64,000 bases of DNA from Pelagibacteraceae bacterium AG-426-M19 (GTDB taxonomy: Bacteria > Pseudomonadota > Alphaproteobacteria > Pelagibacterales > Pelagibacteraceae), in assembly GCA_003210025.1 (NCBI GenBank), contig QCNW01000005.1, forward strand, positions 62,001 through 126,000. The letters are read 5' to 3'. Shown piece by piece: positions 46,049 to 54,581 of the stretch; positions within the stretch are counted from its first letter, which is position 1, and each line of letters opens with the position of its first letter. The position numbers and the translations under genes were made by a program. The notes under the pieces were generated by a model. The model was given only the letters and a program-made list of their open reading frames with translations, did no database searches and was not told the DNA's origin.

Positions 46049-46630
46049 TTATTTTTTTACTTCAGGATTTTCTTTTTTTTCATCAGTTTTTTTTTCTACT
46101 GATGGGGTTTCTTCTTTAGTTTCTTTTTTATCTTCTGGTTTTTTTGCTTCTACTTTTGGAGCATCTTTATTGGTATCTTGTGGGCTGTCTGCTGTTTTTT
46201 GCTCTGTATCAGGCATAACATTTTCTTCTGTTACTTCGTGAATCTTAGTTTCGACATCTATACCTATTTTCTTTTTAATTTTTTCTGCAATTCTTGCAGA
46301 TTTACCTGTTCTATCTCTCAAATAATATAACTTGGCTCTTCTAACTTTTCCTGACCTTACAACTTTAATTGTATCTACAATCGGACTATATAAAGCAAAT
46401 GTTCTTTCCACACCCTCACCAAAAGAAATTTTTCTTACAGTAAAAGAAGAATTGATATCTCTATTTTTTTTTGCAATACACACACCTTCAAAATATTGAA
46501 TACGATCTCTTTTTCCTTCAGTTATTCTAACTCCTACTTTAACAATATCACCTGGGAAAAATTCTGGATGCTTTCTCTCAGAAATAATTTTTTTTACTTT
46601 AGATTGATTAATTTCTTCAATTGTCTTCAT
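46049..46630 (-). CDS. rplS: 50S ribosomal protein L19 with long charged tail
   Basis: The first ~120 residues are standard L19: [43 protein letters not shown] and [21 protein letters not shown]19 sits at the subunit interface near L14. The protein is 193 residues where about 115-125 is usual. The extra ~65 residues are Lys/Glu/Pro/Thr-rich and without hydrophobic core, so probably disordered. It follows trmD by 1 nt in the conserved rpsP-trmD-rplS order. Confidence 0.96.
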   Translation of the reverse strand: MKTIEEINQSKVKKIISERKHPEFFPGDIVKVGVRITEGKRDRIQYFEGVCIAKKNRDINSSFTVRKISFGEGVERTFALYSPIVDTIKVVRSGKVRRAKLYYLRDRTGKSARIAEKIKKKIGIDVETKIHEVTEENVMPDTEQKTADSPQDTNKDAPKVEAKKPEDKKETKEETPSVEKKTDEKKENPEVKK

Positions 46631-46631
46631 T

Positions 46632-47327
46632 TTAATTCTCTTTAGTCTTTTTATATAATTGCCACAAATCCGGTCTTCGGTCGCGTGTTATAGCCTCAGA
46701 TTGAGATAAACGCCAGTCTTTAATTTTGGCGTGATCGCCTGATAATAGCACATCTGGAACACTTTTTTCCTCCCATATTTGAGGTTTTGTAAATTGAGGA
46801 TACTCTAAAAGTCCGTTTTCAAAACTTTCTTCTTTAGCTGAATTTGTATTACCAAGAATACCAGGAATAAATCTTAAAATTGCATCAAGAATTACAAACG
46901 AAGCTCCTTCACCTCCAGATAAAACAAAGTCTCCTATACTTACTTCCTCAATATTTCTTGTTTTTAACAATCTTTCATCAACTCCTTCAAAGTGTCCACA
47001 AATTATATTTATTGTTTTTTCTTGAGATAGTTGTTTTGCTAATTGATGATTGAACAACTTACCCTTTGGACTTAGATAAATAATCTTTTCGCCATCTTTA
47101 ACATTCTTATCTATTGATTTTGCTAATACATCTGCTTTCATTAACATACCTTCCCCTCCTCCATAAGGAGTGTCATCAACAGTTTTATGCTTATCAAATG
47201 CATACTCTCTTATATCCACAGTATCTATTTTCCATTTATTCTCTGATAGTGCTTTACCAAAAATACCTTGGCCTAAATAGCCTGGAAAAAAATCTGGATA
47301 GAGTGTGAATATACGAGCTTCTAACAT
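46632..47327 (-). CDS. trmD: tRNA (guanine37-N1)-methyltransferase
   Basis: This 231-residue SPOUT-fold enzyme methylates G37 of tRNAs that read CNN codons, preventing frameshifts. It has [48 protein letters not shown] and the knot region [13 protein letters not shown]. It is coupled to rpsP by TAATG and precedes rplS. Confidence 0.97.
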   Translation of the reverse strand: MLEARIFTLYPDFFPGYLGQGIFGKALSENKWKIDTVDIREYAFDKHKTVDDTPYGGGEGMLMKADVLAKSIDKNVKDGEKIIYLSPKGKLFNHQLAKQLSQEKTINIICGHFEGVDERLLKTRNIEEVSIGDFVLSGGEGASFVILDAILRFIPGILGNTNSAKEESFENGLLEYPQFTKPQIWEEKSVPDVLLSGDHAKIKDWRLSQSEAITRDRRPDLWQLYKKTKEN

Positions 47328-47773
47328 TATTTTTTTTCTTCTTCCTTAGGTGCTTCTGCTGGCTTAGCTTCTTCCTTAGGTGCTTCTGCTGGCTTAGCTT
47401 CTTCCTTAGGTGCTTCTGCTGGTTTAGATGCATCTCCTTCTGGTTTCGCTTCTCCACCTTCGTCAGCTTTTTTTCTATCTTTTTTAGGAATTGCTTTTTG
47501 AGGATTGTTTCCTTTTTCAGGCATTGGCATTATATCGTTTTCTCCCAATAACCTTGCAACTCTTGTTGTTGGCTGAGCTCCTTGACCTAACCAATATTTA
47601 ATTCGCTCGGAATCTAAGCCAATTCTTTCCTTTTTATCCTTCGGTAATAACGGATTATAAAAACCTAATTTTTCTATAAACCTTCCGTCTCTTGGAAATC
47701 TACTATCAGCCACAACAATTTTATATACTGGCCTTTTTTTAGTACCTCCCATTGATAGTCTCATTTTTAACAT
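47327..47773 (-). CDS. rpsP: 30S ribosomal protein S16 with repeat-containing tail
   Basis: The N-terminal ~85 residues are standard S16: [21 protein letters not shown], in part [15 protein letters not shown], then [11 protein letters not shown] and [17 protein letters not shown]. The ATG at 47771-47773 is supported by GGAG 9 nt upstream. The protein is 148 residues against about 80-100 normally. The tail is Lys/Glu/Pro/Ala-rich and ends in three copies of a ten-residue unit [11 protein letters not shown] shadow reading frame over this repeat is not a gene. Confidence 0.96.
   Translation of the reverse strand: MLKMRLSMGGTKKRPVYKIVVADSRFPRDGRFIEKLGFYNPLLPKDKKERIGLDSERIKYWLGQGAQPTTRVARLLGENDIMPMPEKGNNPQKAIPKKDRKKADEGGEAKPEGDASKPAEAPKEEAKPAEAPKEEAKPAEAPKEEEKK
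47341..47428. repeat. 30-bp tandem repeat inside rpsP (about 2.9 copies)
   Basis: Three adjacent 30-bp units begin at 47341, 47371 and 47401. The first two are identical (CTTCCTTAGGTGCTTCTGCT plus ten more bases); the third differs near its end. They encode [10 protein letters not shown] units in the S16 tail. The near-perfect DNA identity points to recent slippage or unequal recombination rather than to protein-level selection alone. Confidence 0.95.
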
Positions 47774-47787
47774 TACTTATATCTCCT

Positions 47788-49146
47788 TTATTTTAATTGA
47801 TTAAATAGTTCAGGCGGGATCCCTTTATCCGCCATTCCTTTCATGTTTCCTTTAGACATTTTTTTCATCATTTCTGACATCATCTTAAATTGTTTTAACA
47901 ACTTATTGATAGTGGCAATGTCTGTACCTGAGCCATTAGCAATTCTTTTTTTTCTTGATCCATTTATAATTTTAGGATTTTCTCTTTCTTGCTTTGTCAT
48001 TGATAAAATAACAGCTTCATTTTGAGTTATAATTTTTTCATCTATTCCTGATTGGTCCATTTGTGATTTAATTTTTGAAACTCCAGGGAGAAATGACATT
48101 ATGCCTTCTATTCCACCCATCTTTTTCATTTGACGTAATTGAGAAAGATAATCTTCCATCGAGAATTGACCTTTTTTAAGTTTCTCTTCTGTTTTCTTTA
48201 AATTTTCTTGATCTAAATCTTCTGAAGCTTTTTCAACTAAGGAAACGATATCTCCCATTCCCAAAATTCTATTTGCAATTCGATCAGGATGGAAAACTTC
48301 AAAATTCTCAATTTTCTCTCCAACACCAAGAAACTTTATGGGGACCTCAGCAACATATTTCATACTCAATGCAGCTCCACCTCTTCCATCTCCATCTGCT
48401 CTTGTAAGTATAATTCCGCTCAAATTCACTGTATTTTTAAATTCCTTTGCTACATTAGCAGCAACTTGACCTGTTAGAGAATCTGCTACCAGTATAGTTT
48501 CTGCAGGATTAATAATAGTTTCAATTTGTTTGATTTCATTCATCATTTGAAAATCTATTTGTGTTCTTCCAGCAGTATCAAATAAAACTACTTCACAACC
48601 ATTTAAATTTGCAGCACTTAATGCTCTTCTACAAATATCTGCAGGAAGCTGGCCTTCTATAATTGGCAAAGTTTCAATATTATTTTGTTCACCCAAAAGT
48701 CTCAATTGCTCTTGCGCGGCAGGTCTGTAAACGTCTAAACTAGCCATCATTACTTTTTTCTTATTATTTTTTTCTAAAAATTTTGCTAATTTTGAGGTTG
48801 TTGTGGTTTTTCCTGAACCTTGCAATCCAACTAACATGATTGGAACTGGAGGGACAGCATTAAGGGAGATTTCAGAATTCTTATCACCTAAAAAAGATAC
48901 TATTTCGTCATAAACGATTTTTACAACCATATCCCCGGGAGAAGTTGATCTTATAATTTCCTGACCTAGCGCTTTGGGCTTAACTCTACTAATAAACTCC
49001 TTAACTACGTCTAATGAAACATCGGCTTCTAACAAAGCCAACCTTATACCTTTTAAACCCTCGTCAACTTGCTTTTCATCAAGAGAAGGAGCTTTTTTTA
49101 ATGAAGAAAAAATTTCTTCAAATTTATTAGTTAAATTTTCAAACAT
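47788..49146 (-). CDS. ffh: Signal recognition particle protein Ffh
   Basis: This ~452-residue SRP54 GTPase directs nascent membrane proteins to FtsY. The N domain begins at MFENLTNKFEEIF. The NG domain shows GLQGSGKTTTTSKLA, DTAGRTQIDFQMMNE and TRADGDGRGGAAL. A Met-rich M domain ends the protein (MSEMMKKMSKGNMKGM). An upstream in-frame extension to 49227 reads through a structured RNA leader and has no similarity, so I chose the ATG at 49144-49146. rpsP follows 14 nt later. Confidence 0.95.
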   Translation of the reverse strand: MFENLTNKFEEIFSSLKKAPSLDEKQVDEGLKGIRLALLEADVSLDVVKEFISRVKPKALGQEIIRSTSPGDMVVKIVYDEIVSFLGDKNSEISLNAVPPVPIMLVGLQGSGKTTTTSKLAKFLEKNNKKKVMMASLDVYRPAAQEQLRLLGEQNNIETLPIIEGQLPADICRRALSAANLNGCEVVLFDTAGRTQIDFQMMNEIKQIETIINPAETILVADSLTGQVAANVAKEFKNTVNLSGIILTRADGDGRGGAALSMKYVAEVPIKFLGVGEKIENFEVFHPDRIANRILGMGDIVSLVEKASEDLDQENLKKTEEKLKKGQFSMEDYLSQLRQMKKMGGIEGIMSFLPGVSKIKSQMDQSGIDEKIITQNEAVILSMTKQERENPKIINGSRKKRIANGSGTDIATINKLLKQFKMMSEMMKKMSKGNMKGMADKGIPPELFNQLK

Positions 49147-49254
49147 AATTTCGCACAGCAAGTATCGCACCAGTGGGCGAACCCTCGCTGACTGGTGTCG
49201 ATCTCTTTGTTTCCAAAGACACCGCAAATTGCTGTATTTTGCGGAAGTGCGCGT
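49147..49254 (-). ncRNA. Structured leader RNA upstream of ffh (unassigned family)
   Basis: The ~105 nt before the ffh ATG are GC-richer than the surroundings and full of perfect helices. H1 pairs 49222-49228 with 49238-49244. H2 pairs 49194-49199 with 49218-49223 and has an inner CUUUG-GAAA-CAAAG hairpin (49205-49218, GNRA loop). H3 pairs 49168-49174 with 49191-49197 plus 49177-49180 with 49185-49188. A closing stem joins 49247-49251 to 49152-49156. The H1 loop (49229-49235) can form seven perfect pairs with 49155-49161. H2 and H3 share 49194-49197, so they compete. It is not recognisably 4.5S RNA, because the conserved GGUCAGG and GGAAGCAGCC blocks are missing. Confidence 0.65.
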
Positions 49255-49256
49255 AA

Positions 49257-49282
49257 ATTATATTAGAGGTTCAAAAAGTCAA
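49257..49282 (-). promoter_or_regulatory. Predicted promoter of the ffh leader and operon
   Basis: On the minus strand a perfect TATAAT lies at plus 49257-49262. It would start transcription about where the first leader helix begins (near 49250). A TTGACT element is at plus 49277-49282, but the 14-nt spacer is shorter than ideal, so the -35 assignment is doubtful. It is the only clear promoter seen for the 22-gene minus-strand run. Confidence 0.55.
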
Positions 49283-49305
49283 TAAATAAGTTAAGTATTA
49301 TTTAT

Positions 49306-50130
49306 ATGGAATTTGAAGCATTTAAAATGGATGGATTAGGTAACGACTTTGTTATTATTGATCAGAGAATAAATAGTTTAAACTTATCAAATGACCAAAT
49401 CTTAAAAATTTGTGACAGAGATTTCATAGGGTGCGATCAGTTGATCTACATAAACAAAAGTCAAAAAGCTGATGCTGATGTTGCTTTTTTTAACTCGGAT
49501 GGAAGCCGCTCAGATGCATGTGGAAATGGAACTAGATGTGTTGCTTATTTACTAAGTATTGAAAAAAATAAAAAAGAAATTGAAATTTTGGTATCCTCAA
49601 AAATATTAAAATCTAAAGTTCTTAATAATAAAGATGTTGAAACGATAATTGGAACTCCAAATTTAGAGTGGAACAAAATTCCTTTAAGTAAAAATCTTGA
49701 TACTAAAAATCTATCACTTGGTATGATTGATATTGACGGAAATAAAATGAATGGTGGTATTGCAGTGAATGTTGGTAACCCTCATGTAGTATATTTTTGC
49801 GAGGATATAGAAAAAATAAATTTAAAAAAATATGGACCATTAATAGAAAATCATGAAGTTTTCCCTGAGAAATGCAATGTCACAATAGCTCAGAAAATTA
49901 GTGATCAACATTACAAAATTAAAGTTTGGGAGAGGGGTGCAGGTTTAACAAAAGCTTGCGGGACTGCAGCATGTGCAACAGCAGTCGCAGCTAATTTAAA
50001 TCAACTACAAAACAGTAATTCAAAAATAGAATTTTCAACAGGAATTTTAAATATTCAAATTGATAATGAATTAAATATAAAAATGAGAGGTCCTGTATCT
50101 GAAATTGAAAAGATTAATATCAAAATATAA
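49306..50130 (+). CDS. dapF: Diaminopimelate epimerase
   Basis: This 274-residue enzyme converts LL-DAP to meso-DAP for peptidoglycan and lysine. Both catalytic Cys residues are present: SDACGNGTRCVAY near residue 72 and TKACGTAACATAVA near residue 219. The N-terminus FKMDGLGNDFVIID is diagnostic. It is divergent from ffh across the 159-nt gap and coupled to ftsY by TAATG. In many Alphaproteobacteria mtaB lies between dapF and ftsY; it is absent here. Confidence 0.97.
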   Translation: MEFEAFKMDGLGNDFVIIDQRINSLNLSNDQILKICDRDFIGCDQLIYINKSQKADADVAFFNSDGSRSDACGNGTRCVAYLLSIEKNKKEIEILVSSKILKSKVLNNKDVETIIGTPNLEWNKIPLSKNLDTKNLSLGMIDIDGNKMNGGIAVNVGNPHVVYFCEDIEKINLKKYGPLIENHEVFPEKCNVTIAQKISDQHYKIKVWERGAGLTKACGTAACATAVAANLNQLQNSNSKIEFSTGILNIQIDNELNIKMRGPVSEIEKINIKI

Positions 50131-51047
50131 TGGGTATTTTTGAAAAATTTAAAATCGGATTTAAAAGAAGTGCAAGCAATATAGCATCAGGCCTTAAAGA
50201 AATAATAGTTAAGAAAGAAATTGACGATGCAACTCTTGATAAAATAGAAGAATTCTTGATCGGCTCAGATGTGGGCATAGATGCAGCATCAGAGATAAAA
50301 TCTATAATTGCTCAAAAAAAGATTGATCCTAAAAATGATCCAATCAAGGAAGTTTTCCAAATACTTAATAATTATATTTTAGAACTAATGACACCTCTAG
50401 AAAAAAAAGATTTTTTTTTAAAAAAGGAAAAGACAAATATAATATTAGTTTCAGGTGTTAATGGAGTTGGTAAGACAACTACTATTGGAAAATTAGGAAA
50501 AATATTTATACAAAATAATAATAAAGTTCTTTTTTCAGCATGCGATACATTTAGAGCAGCTGCTATTGATCAATTAGAAGAATGGGCTAACAGGGTTGAT
50601 GCTAAAATTGTAAAATCAGATCCTGGTTCAGATCCGGCTTCAGTTGCTTTTAAAGCAATGGAAATAGCTCAAAATCAAAAAATAAATCAAGTAATAGTAG
50701 ACACGGCAGGAAGATTGCAAAATAAAAAGAATTTAATGGATGAATTAAAAAAAATAGGAAATGTAATTAAAAAAAGTGATGAAACAGCACCTCACGAGGT
50801 TATTTTAGTTTTAGATGCAACGTCGGGACAAAACATAATTAATCAACTCGAAGAATTTAATAAATTACTTCCAATTACAGGCATCATAATGACAAAACTT
50901 GATGGAACTGCAAAAGGTGGAATTTTGATTGCGATTTCAAAGAAATATAAAGTACCTATTGTTGGTCTCGGACTTGGAGAAAAAGAGGATGACTTACAAA
51001 TATTTGAAGCTGAGAAGTTTGCAAATGCTTTTACCCAAGTTAATTAA
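50130..51047 (+). CDS. ftsY: SRP receptor FtsY
   Basis: This 305-residue SRP GTPase docks SRP-ribosome complexes at the membrane. It has the NG domain with GVNGVGKTTTIGKLG, FSACDTFRAAAIDQLEEW, VDTAGRLQNKKNLMDEL and TKLDGTAKGG. The acidic A domain of E. coli FtsY is missing; only a short amphipathic N-terminus remains, as in many small genomes. Its partner Ffh is encoded just across the divergent gap. Its 3' end overlaps the convergent gene by 8 nt. Confidence 0.96.
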   Translation: MGIFEKFKIGFKRSASNIASGLKEIIVKKEIDDATLDKIEEFLIGSDVGIDAASEIKSIIAQKKIDPKNDPIKEVFQILNNYILELMTPLEKKDFFLKKEKTNIILVSGVNGVGKTTTIGKLGKIFIQNNNKVLFSACDTFRAAAIDQLEEWANRVDAKIVKSDPGSDPASVAFKAMEIAQNQKINQVIVDTAGRLQNKKNLMDELKKIGNVIKKSDETAPHEVILVLDATSGQNIINQLEEFNKLLPITGIIMTKLDGTAKGGILIAISKKYKVPIVGLGLGEKEDDLQIFEAEKFANAFTQVN

Positions 51048-51603
51048 GCAAATTTTTAGAAATTAAAGGTTTATAGATATTGCACTCAAAATTATTTTTT
51101 AGAGATTTATAACCACAGTTTTCAGCATAAGAAGAGATTATAAAATTTAATTTTCCAGAAGTCTTAGCAATTTCTAGCTTATTATTTTTTATGTCATATT
51201 TTAAATTTTCATTAAAATTTTTTTTTGCACTTATCAAAATTAAAGTGTTGTTGTCATTTAATAAATAGTAAGCAAAATCCTCTGGGAAAAGTGGGTAATT
51301 ATATTTTTTTGATATTTTTTTAACTTTTTTTGGAAACCAGTCATATGAAATTAAAGGGTAATCTTTATTTAAATTTTTATCATATAAGTATAAGTCCTGT
51401 GGAAAATCATTAATATAATTAGAAAATTCTCCCTTTACTAAAATAGCTTTCTTCCGTGTTTTAAAATATAGAGTGAACTCACTATTGTAAGAGTTCATTT
51501 TTCCAATATGAAAATAATTGTTATCATAGTACTCATTATTTATTTCTGAACTAAGTTTTGTTGGCAATATTAATAAAAAAAGTAATAAAGGGAATTTAAA
51601 CAT
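51040..51603 (-). CDS. Exported protein of unknown function
   Basis: I do not recognise this 187-residue protein. Residues 1-18 form a typical signal peptide (MFKFPLLLFLLILPTKLSS), so it is likely periplasmic or outer-membrane associated. The mature part is rich in Tyr, Asn, Lys and Phe and predicted mostly beta. It ends with two Cys residues (NCGY and ECNIY) that could form a disulfide. It was kept as real because of the signal peptide, its neat fit between ftsY and the hydrolase, and codon use like its neighbours. A 48-nt gap separates it from the upstream hydrolase. Confidence 0.65.
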   Translation of the reverse strand: MFKFPLLLFLLILPTKLSSEINNEYYDNNYFHIGKMNSYNSEFTLYFKTRKKAILVKGEFSNYINDFPQDLYLYDKNLNKDYPLISYDWFPKKVKKISKKYNYPLFPEDFAYYLLNDNNTLILISAKKNFNENLKYDIKNNKLEIAKTSGKLNFIISSYAENCGYKSLKNNFECNIYKPLISKNLLN

Positions 51604-51651
51604 ATCTAAAATTAGAATTTAAAAGTGATGTGGATTTGTTTAAATTATGTC

Positions 51652-52464
51652 TTAATTTAAACTTTTTATAAAATTGTCGATTGATTGAATTAAATTTTTA
51701 TTAAATTCCATCATATGGTCGTCGTTGTCATTAAAATAATTTGACTTAACACCACCATATTTATTAAATATTTCTTCACCCATATAAAATGGTACAATAT
51801 TATCCTTTTTTCCATGCATCACATGCATGGGAAACTTTATTTTGTTAATTTTTTCAATAGATTTGTATTTATCTTTTAAAATAATTTTTGCAGGAAGATA
51901 TGGGTAATATTTTTGCGCCAGAATCTCCATGGATGTAAAAGGGGACTCTAATATTATACCTGCAAATAAATTGTTACTTGCGGTCTCTATTGCTACAGCA
52001 GTGCCAAGAGATTCTCCATAGAGAACAATATCTTTATCTTCTATATTGTTTTGATTAAGCCATTCTTTGGCTTTAATTGCATCTTTATAAAGACCAATTT
52101 CAGTTGGTTTGCCTTTGTTTCCACTAAAGCCTCTATATGCAAAAATTAAATAGTTTAAATCTAAATCTGCAAACTCATTTAGTTTATAAATTCTATTATC
52201 TAATTTTCCAGCATTTCCGTGAAAAAAAAGCAAAGTTTTAGAGTTATTATTTTTTTTGTAATACCATCCAACTAGATCATTATCAGATTGAATAGTTACT
52301 TTTTCGATTTTGTGAGATAGAGGTCCCTCATCTAAATAATTATTTTCTCCAGGATGGTATAATAATTTTCTTTGATAAAAATAAACTATTAGAGAAACTA
52401 CAAAGTAAATAATAAAAATATAAAACAGAATTTTTGCAAATAACATTTTAGGCTTTAATTTCAT
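51652..52464 (-). CDS. Membrane-anchored alpha/beta hydrolase (BEM46/ABHD13-like)
   Basis: This 270-residue protein has an N-terminal membrane helix (about 9-29) and then an alpha/beta-hydrolase domain. The oxyanion HGNAG is near 80, the nucleophile elbow GESLGTA near 150, the Asp is in HGKKDNIVP and the His in DNDDHMMEF. The order and spacing match the BEM46/ABHD13/YfhR family of serine hydrolases, whose substrates are mostly unknown. It overlaps the upstream EamA gene by 17 nt. Confidence 0.85.
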   Translation of the reverse strand: MKLKPKMLFAKILFYIFIIYFVVSLIVYFYQRKLLYHPGENNYLDEGPLSHKIEKVTIQSDNDLVGWYYKKNNNSKTLLFFHGNAGKLDNRIYKLNEFADLDLNYLIFAYRGFSGNKGKPTEIGLYKDAIKAKEWLNQNNIEDKDIVLYGESLGTAVAIETASNNLFAGIILESPFTSMEILAQKYYPYLPAKIILKDKYKSIEKINKIKFPMHVMHGKKDNIVPFYMGEEIFNKYGGVKSNYFNDNDDHMMEFNKNLIQSIDNFIKSLN

Positions 52465-53350
52465 TTTTACTTTTTCTTCTTACCAAATAAATACCAAAAA
52501 ATACAAATATGGTACCTATTAAATGATAATTTTCCAAAATCTCTGAAAAAAATATTATTCCATAAAAAGCTCCATAAATTGTATAGAGGTATAGCGTGAA
52601 ACCAGTTGTTGATGGTCCTAAATATTTAATAGTTAATGTGTATAGTGAGAAAGCGATTATACCTGGAGAAATTGCTGCAAACAAAATCCAATAATAAAAT
52701 TCTTCATTAAATAAAGTTTTTTCAAAATAAAAATGCTCTATAAAATAAAAAGGCAAAATAGATAAAAAACCAAAGAAAGATATAATTGTTAGTCTTGGAA
52801 AAAATTTAAGTTCTGAATTCCATTGAAAAAGCATAACTGTATAGATTGCCCAGCCTAATGCTGCTCCTAACATCCAAAAATCTCCAGAAGCAAATTTTAA
52901 TTCAAGAAGTAAATTGATATCGCCCTTTAAAATTACAGCAAACACTCCAACTAGACAAAAAAGTAAGCCAATAAATTGGAAGATATTTATCTTATCTTTA
53001 AAAAGAAAATATGAGATTAAAATTATAAATATTGGTGAAGATGTATAAAGAATTCCCATATTAACAATGGTTGTAGATGAACCAGCCATATATGGAAATA
53101 TTCCACAAACACCACATCCCATCAAACCTAGAAAAAAACTTCTTTTACTCTCTTTTTTAATAGTCTGAAAATTATCAACTAAATACTTATAATTTAGGAC
53201 GAATAAAATAATGAAAAAAATAAACCATCTCCAAAAAGATAAAGATATGGGAGGAACATCATCAACACCACCTCTTGCTACAATTAAATTACTAGCCATA
53301 AAAAGTGGCTGAAATAATAATAGAAAATATCCGATAAAATTTTTATTCAT
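52448..53350 (-). CDS. EamA-family (DMT) permease
   Basis: This 300-residue protein has about ten membrane helices in two EamA repeats. It contains SFWRWFIFF, typical of helix 2, and GLLFCLVGVFAVIL and GPSTTGFTLYLYTIYGAFYG, typical of repeat ends (for example TGFTLYLYTIYGAF). DMT carriers export or import small metabolites; the substrate is not deducible. It overlaps the flanking hydrolase (17 nt) and MFS gene (8 nt), so the three are probably co-transcribed. Confidence 0.88.
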   Translation of the reverse strand: MNKNFIGYFLLLFQPLFMASNLIVARGGVDDVPPISLSFWRWFIFFIILFVLNYKYLVDNFQTIKKESKRSFFLGLMGCGVCGIFPYMAGSSTTIVNMGILYTSSPIFIILISYFLFKDKINIFQFIGLLFCLVGVFAVILKGDINLLLELKFASGDFWMLGAALGWAIYTVMLFQWNSELKFFPRLTIISFFGFLSILPFYFIEHFYFEKTLFNEEFYYWILFAAISPGIIAFSLYTLTIKYLGPSTTGFTLYLYTIYGAFYGIIFFSEILENYHLIGTIFVFFGIYLVRRKSKNEIKA

Positions 53351-54551
53351 TTTTATTTAATATTAAAAAAAATAAGTAACTTAAAATGCATAAAAATAAA
53401 AAAATTGAAAAAGAAATTTGATAGCTCATTGTAATAGTAGCACCTAAATTTCTGGAAAAATCTATTATTAAACCAATTATCCATTGTACAAAAAAAGTAC
53501 CAGAAAATAAAAATACATTGAATGAAGTTAAAGATTTTCCTGCTAGTTTAGTAGGAAAATTTAATGCTATTGCTGGTTGGGTTAAAGAAATTACTATTGA
53601 TGATAAAATATAAAGAGTGAACATGGTTGCACCAGCTTTGTCTCCCATTATGACTATTAAAAATAAAATTACATAACTTACAGGAAGTGTAAATTTTACA
53701 ATTCTCATACTGTCAATTCCCTTGGAAGATAGTTTTGGCAAAAAATATCCCCATATTAAAAAAGAAAAAAGCATAGTTACATTTATCCAAAATAAACCTG
53801 TCGCACTTTGTATTGCATCATAACCTGTTACATTTAGCATCCATGGTCCAGCCCACAATGTTTGTATTGCTTGAACGCCTCCATAATTAAAAAATGCAAG
53901 CGGTACTAAGCTAATAAAGAATTTATTTTTCCATATGTGGGAAAGATTTTGAAGATTATTATTTTGGTCTTCATCCCTCTTAGTTTCCCACGAAGGTATT
54001 AAAATTGATATTAATATTATGCTTATCAAAATTAAAGAGGCTATAATTAAAAAAATAGATCGCCAACCAATTATTGGTAATAAAATTTGAACTGGTAGAG
54101 TTGATGCAACAAATCCAAAATTTGCAACCATCAACATCCATGAATTTGCACGTTGTTGATATTTTTCTTCAAACCATACTCTATAACCAGTTAAAGGACC
54201 CATTAAACAAGCAGCAACACCTACACCAATGAAAATTCTAGAAATTAATAAACCCGCAAAACTTTTAGCAAAAGCAAATGAAATAGTTCCAATAAGAGCA
54301 ATGATTAATAAATATCCGATAACTTTTTTTGGACCAAATCTATCTAATAACATACCGGTAGGAATTTGCATGAGCGAAAACCCTAGAAAATATCCTCCAG
54401 CTAAAAGTCCAAGATTTGCGGCACTTAAATTGAATTCAGTTGAAAGAGCAGGAGTTAATGTTGCGGTAATTGATCTCAGTAAATTTGATATAAAAAAGCC
54501 AAAGGCAAATACAGAAAAAATTAGAATACTTTTATTTATTTTATTGATCAT
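53343..54551 (-). CDS. MFS transporter (nitrate/oxalate-like fold, substrate unknown)
   Basis: This 402-residue permease has about 12 membrane helices. The helix 2-3 loop LLDRFGPKKVIGY is the classic MFS D-R-x-G-x-K/R motif, and GVAACLMGPLTGYRVWFEEKYQQRANSW, seen in part as FEEKYQQRANSW, resembles the cytoplasmic loop of the organic-anion MFS groups. The substrate is not clear. It is divergent from ggt across only 30 nt (54552-54581), too short to dissect promoters. Confidence 0.87.
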   Translation of the reverse strand: MINKINKSILIFSVFAFGFFISNLLRSITATLTPALSTEFNLSAANLGLLAGGYFLGFSLMQIPTGMLLDRFGPKKVIGYLLIIALIGTISFAFAKSFAGLLISRIFIGVGVAACLMGPLTGYRVWFEEKYQQRANSWMLMVANFGFVASTLPVQILLPIIGWRSIFLIIASLILISIILISILIPSWETKRDEDQNNNLQNLSHIWKNKFFISLVPLAFFNYGGVQAIQTLWAGPWMLNVTGYDAIQSATGLFWINVTMLFSFLIWGYFLPKLSSKGIDSMRIVKFTLPVSYVILFLIVIMGDKAGATMFTLYILSSIVISLTQPAIALNFPTKLAGKSLTSFNVFLFSGTFFVQWIIGLIIDFSRNLGATITMSYQISFSIFLFLCILSYLFFLILNKNE

Positions 54552-54581
54552 TTATATTTTTTATGAAATTACAGTTCTATT

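Noticed and set aside
47254..47457. Open frame encoding a [10 protein letters not shown] repeat on the minus strand
   Set aside because: It is the out-of-frame reading of the rpsP 30-bp repeat plus the start of trmD; both real genes are certain.
49147..49227. 27-residue N-terminal extension of Ffh
   Set aside because: The residues are Arg/Cys-rich, unlike Ffh, and the DNA is better explained as structured leader RNA; the family start MFENL matches the ATG at 49146.
49147..49254. 4.5S SRP RNA gene beside ffh
   Set aside because: Tempting because of the neighbour, but the conserved SRP domain IV sequence is absent and the fold is multi-helix, not one long hairpin.
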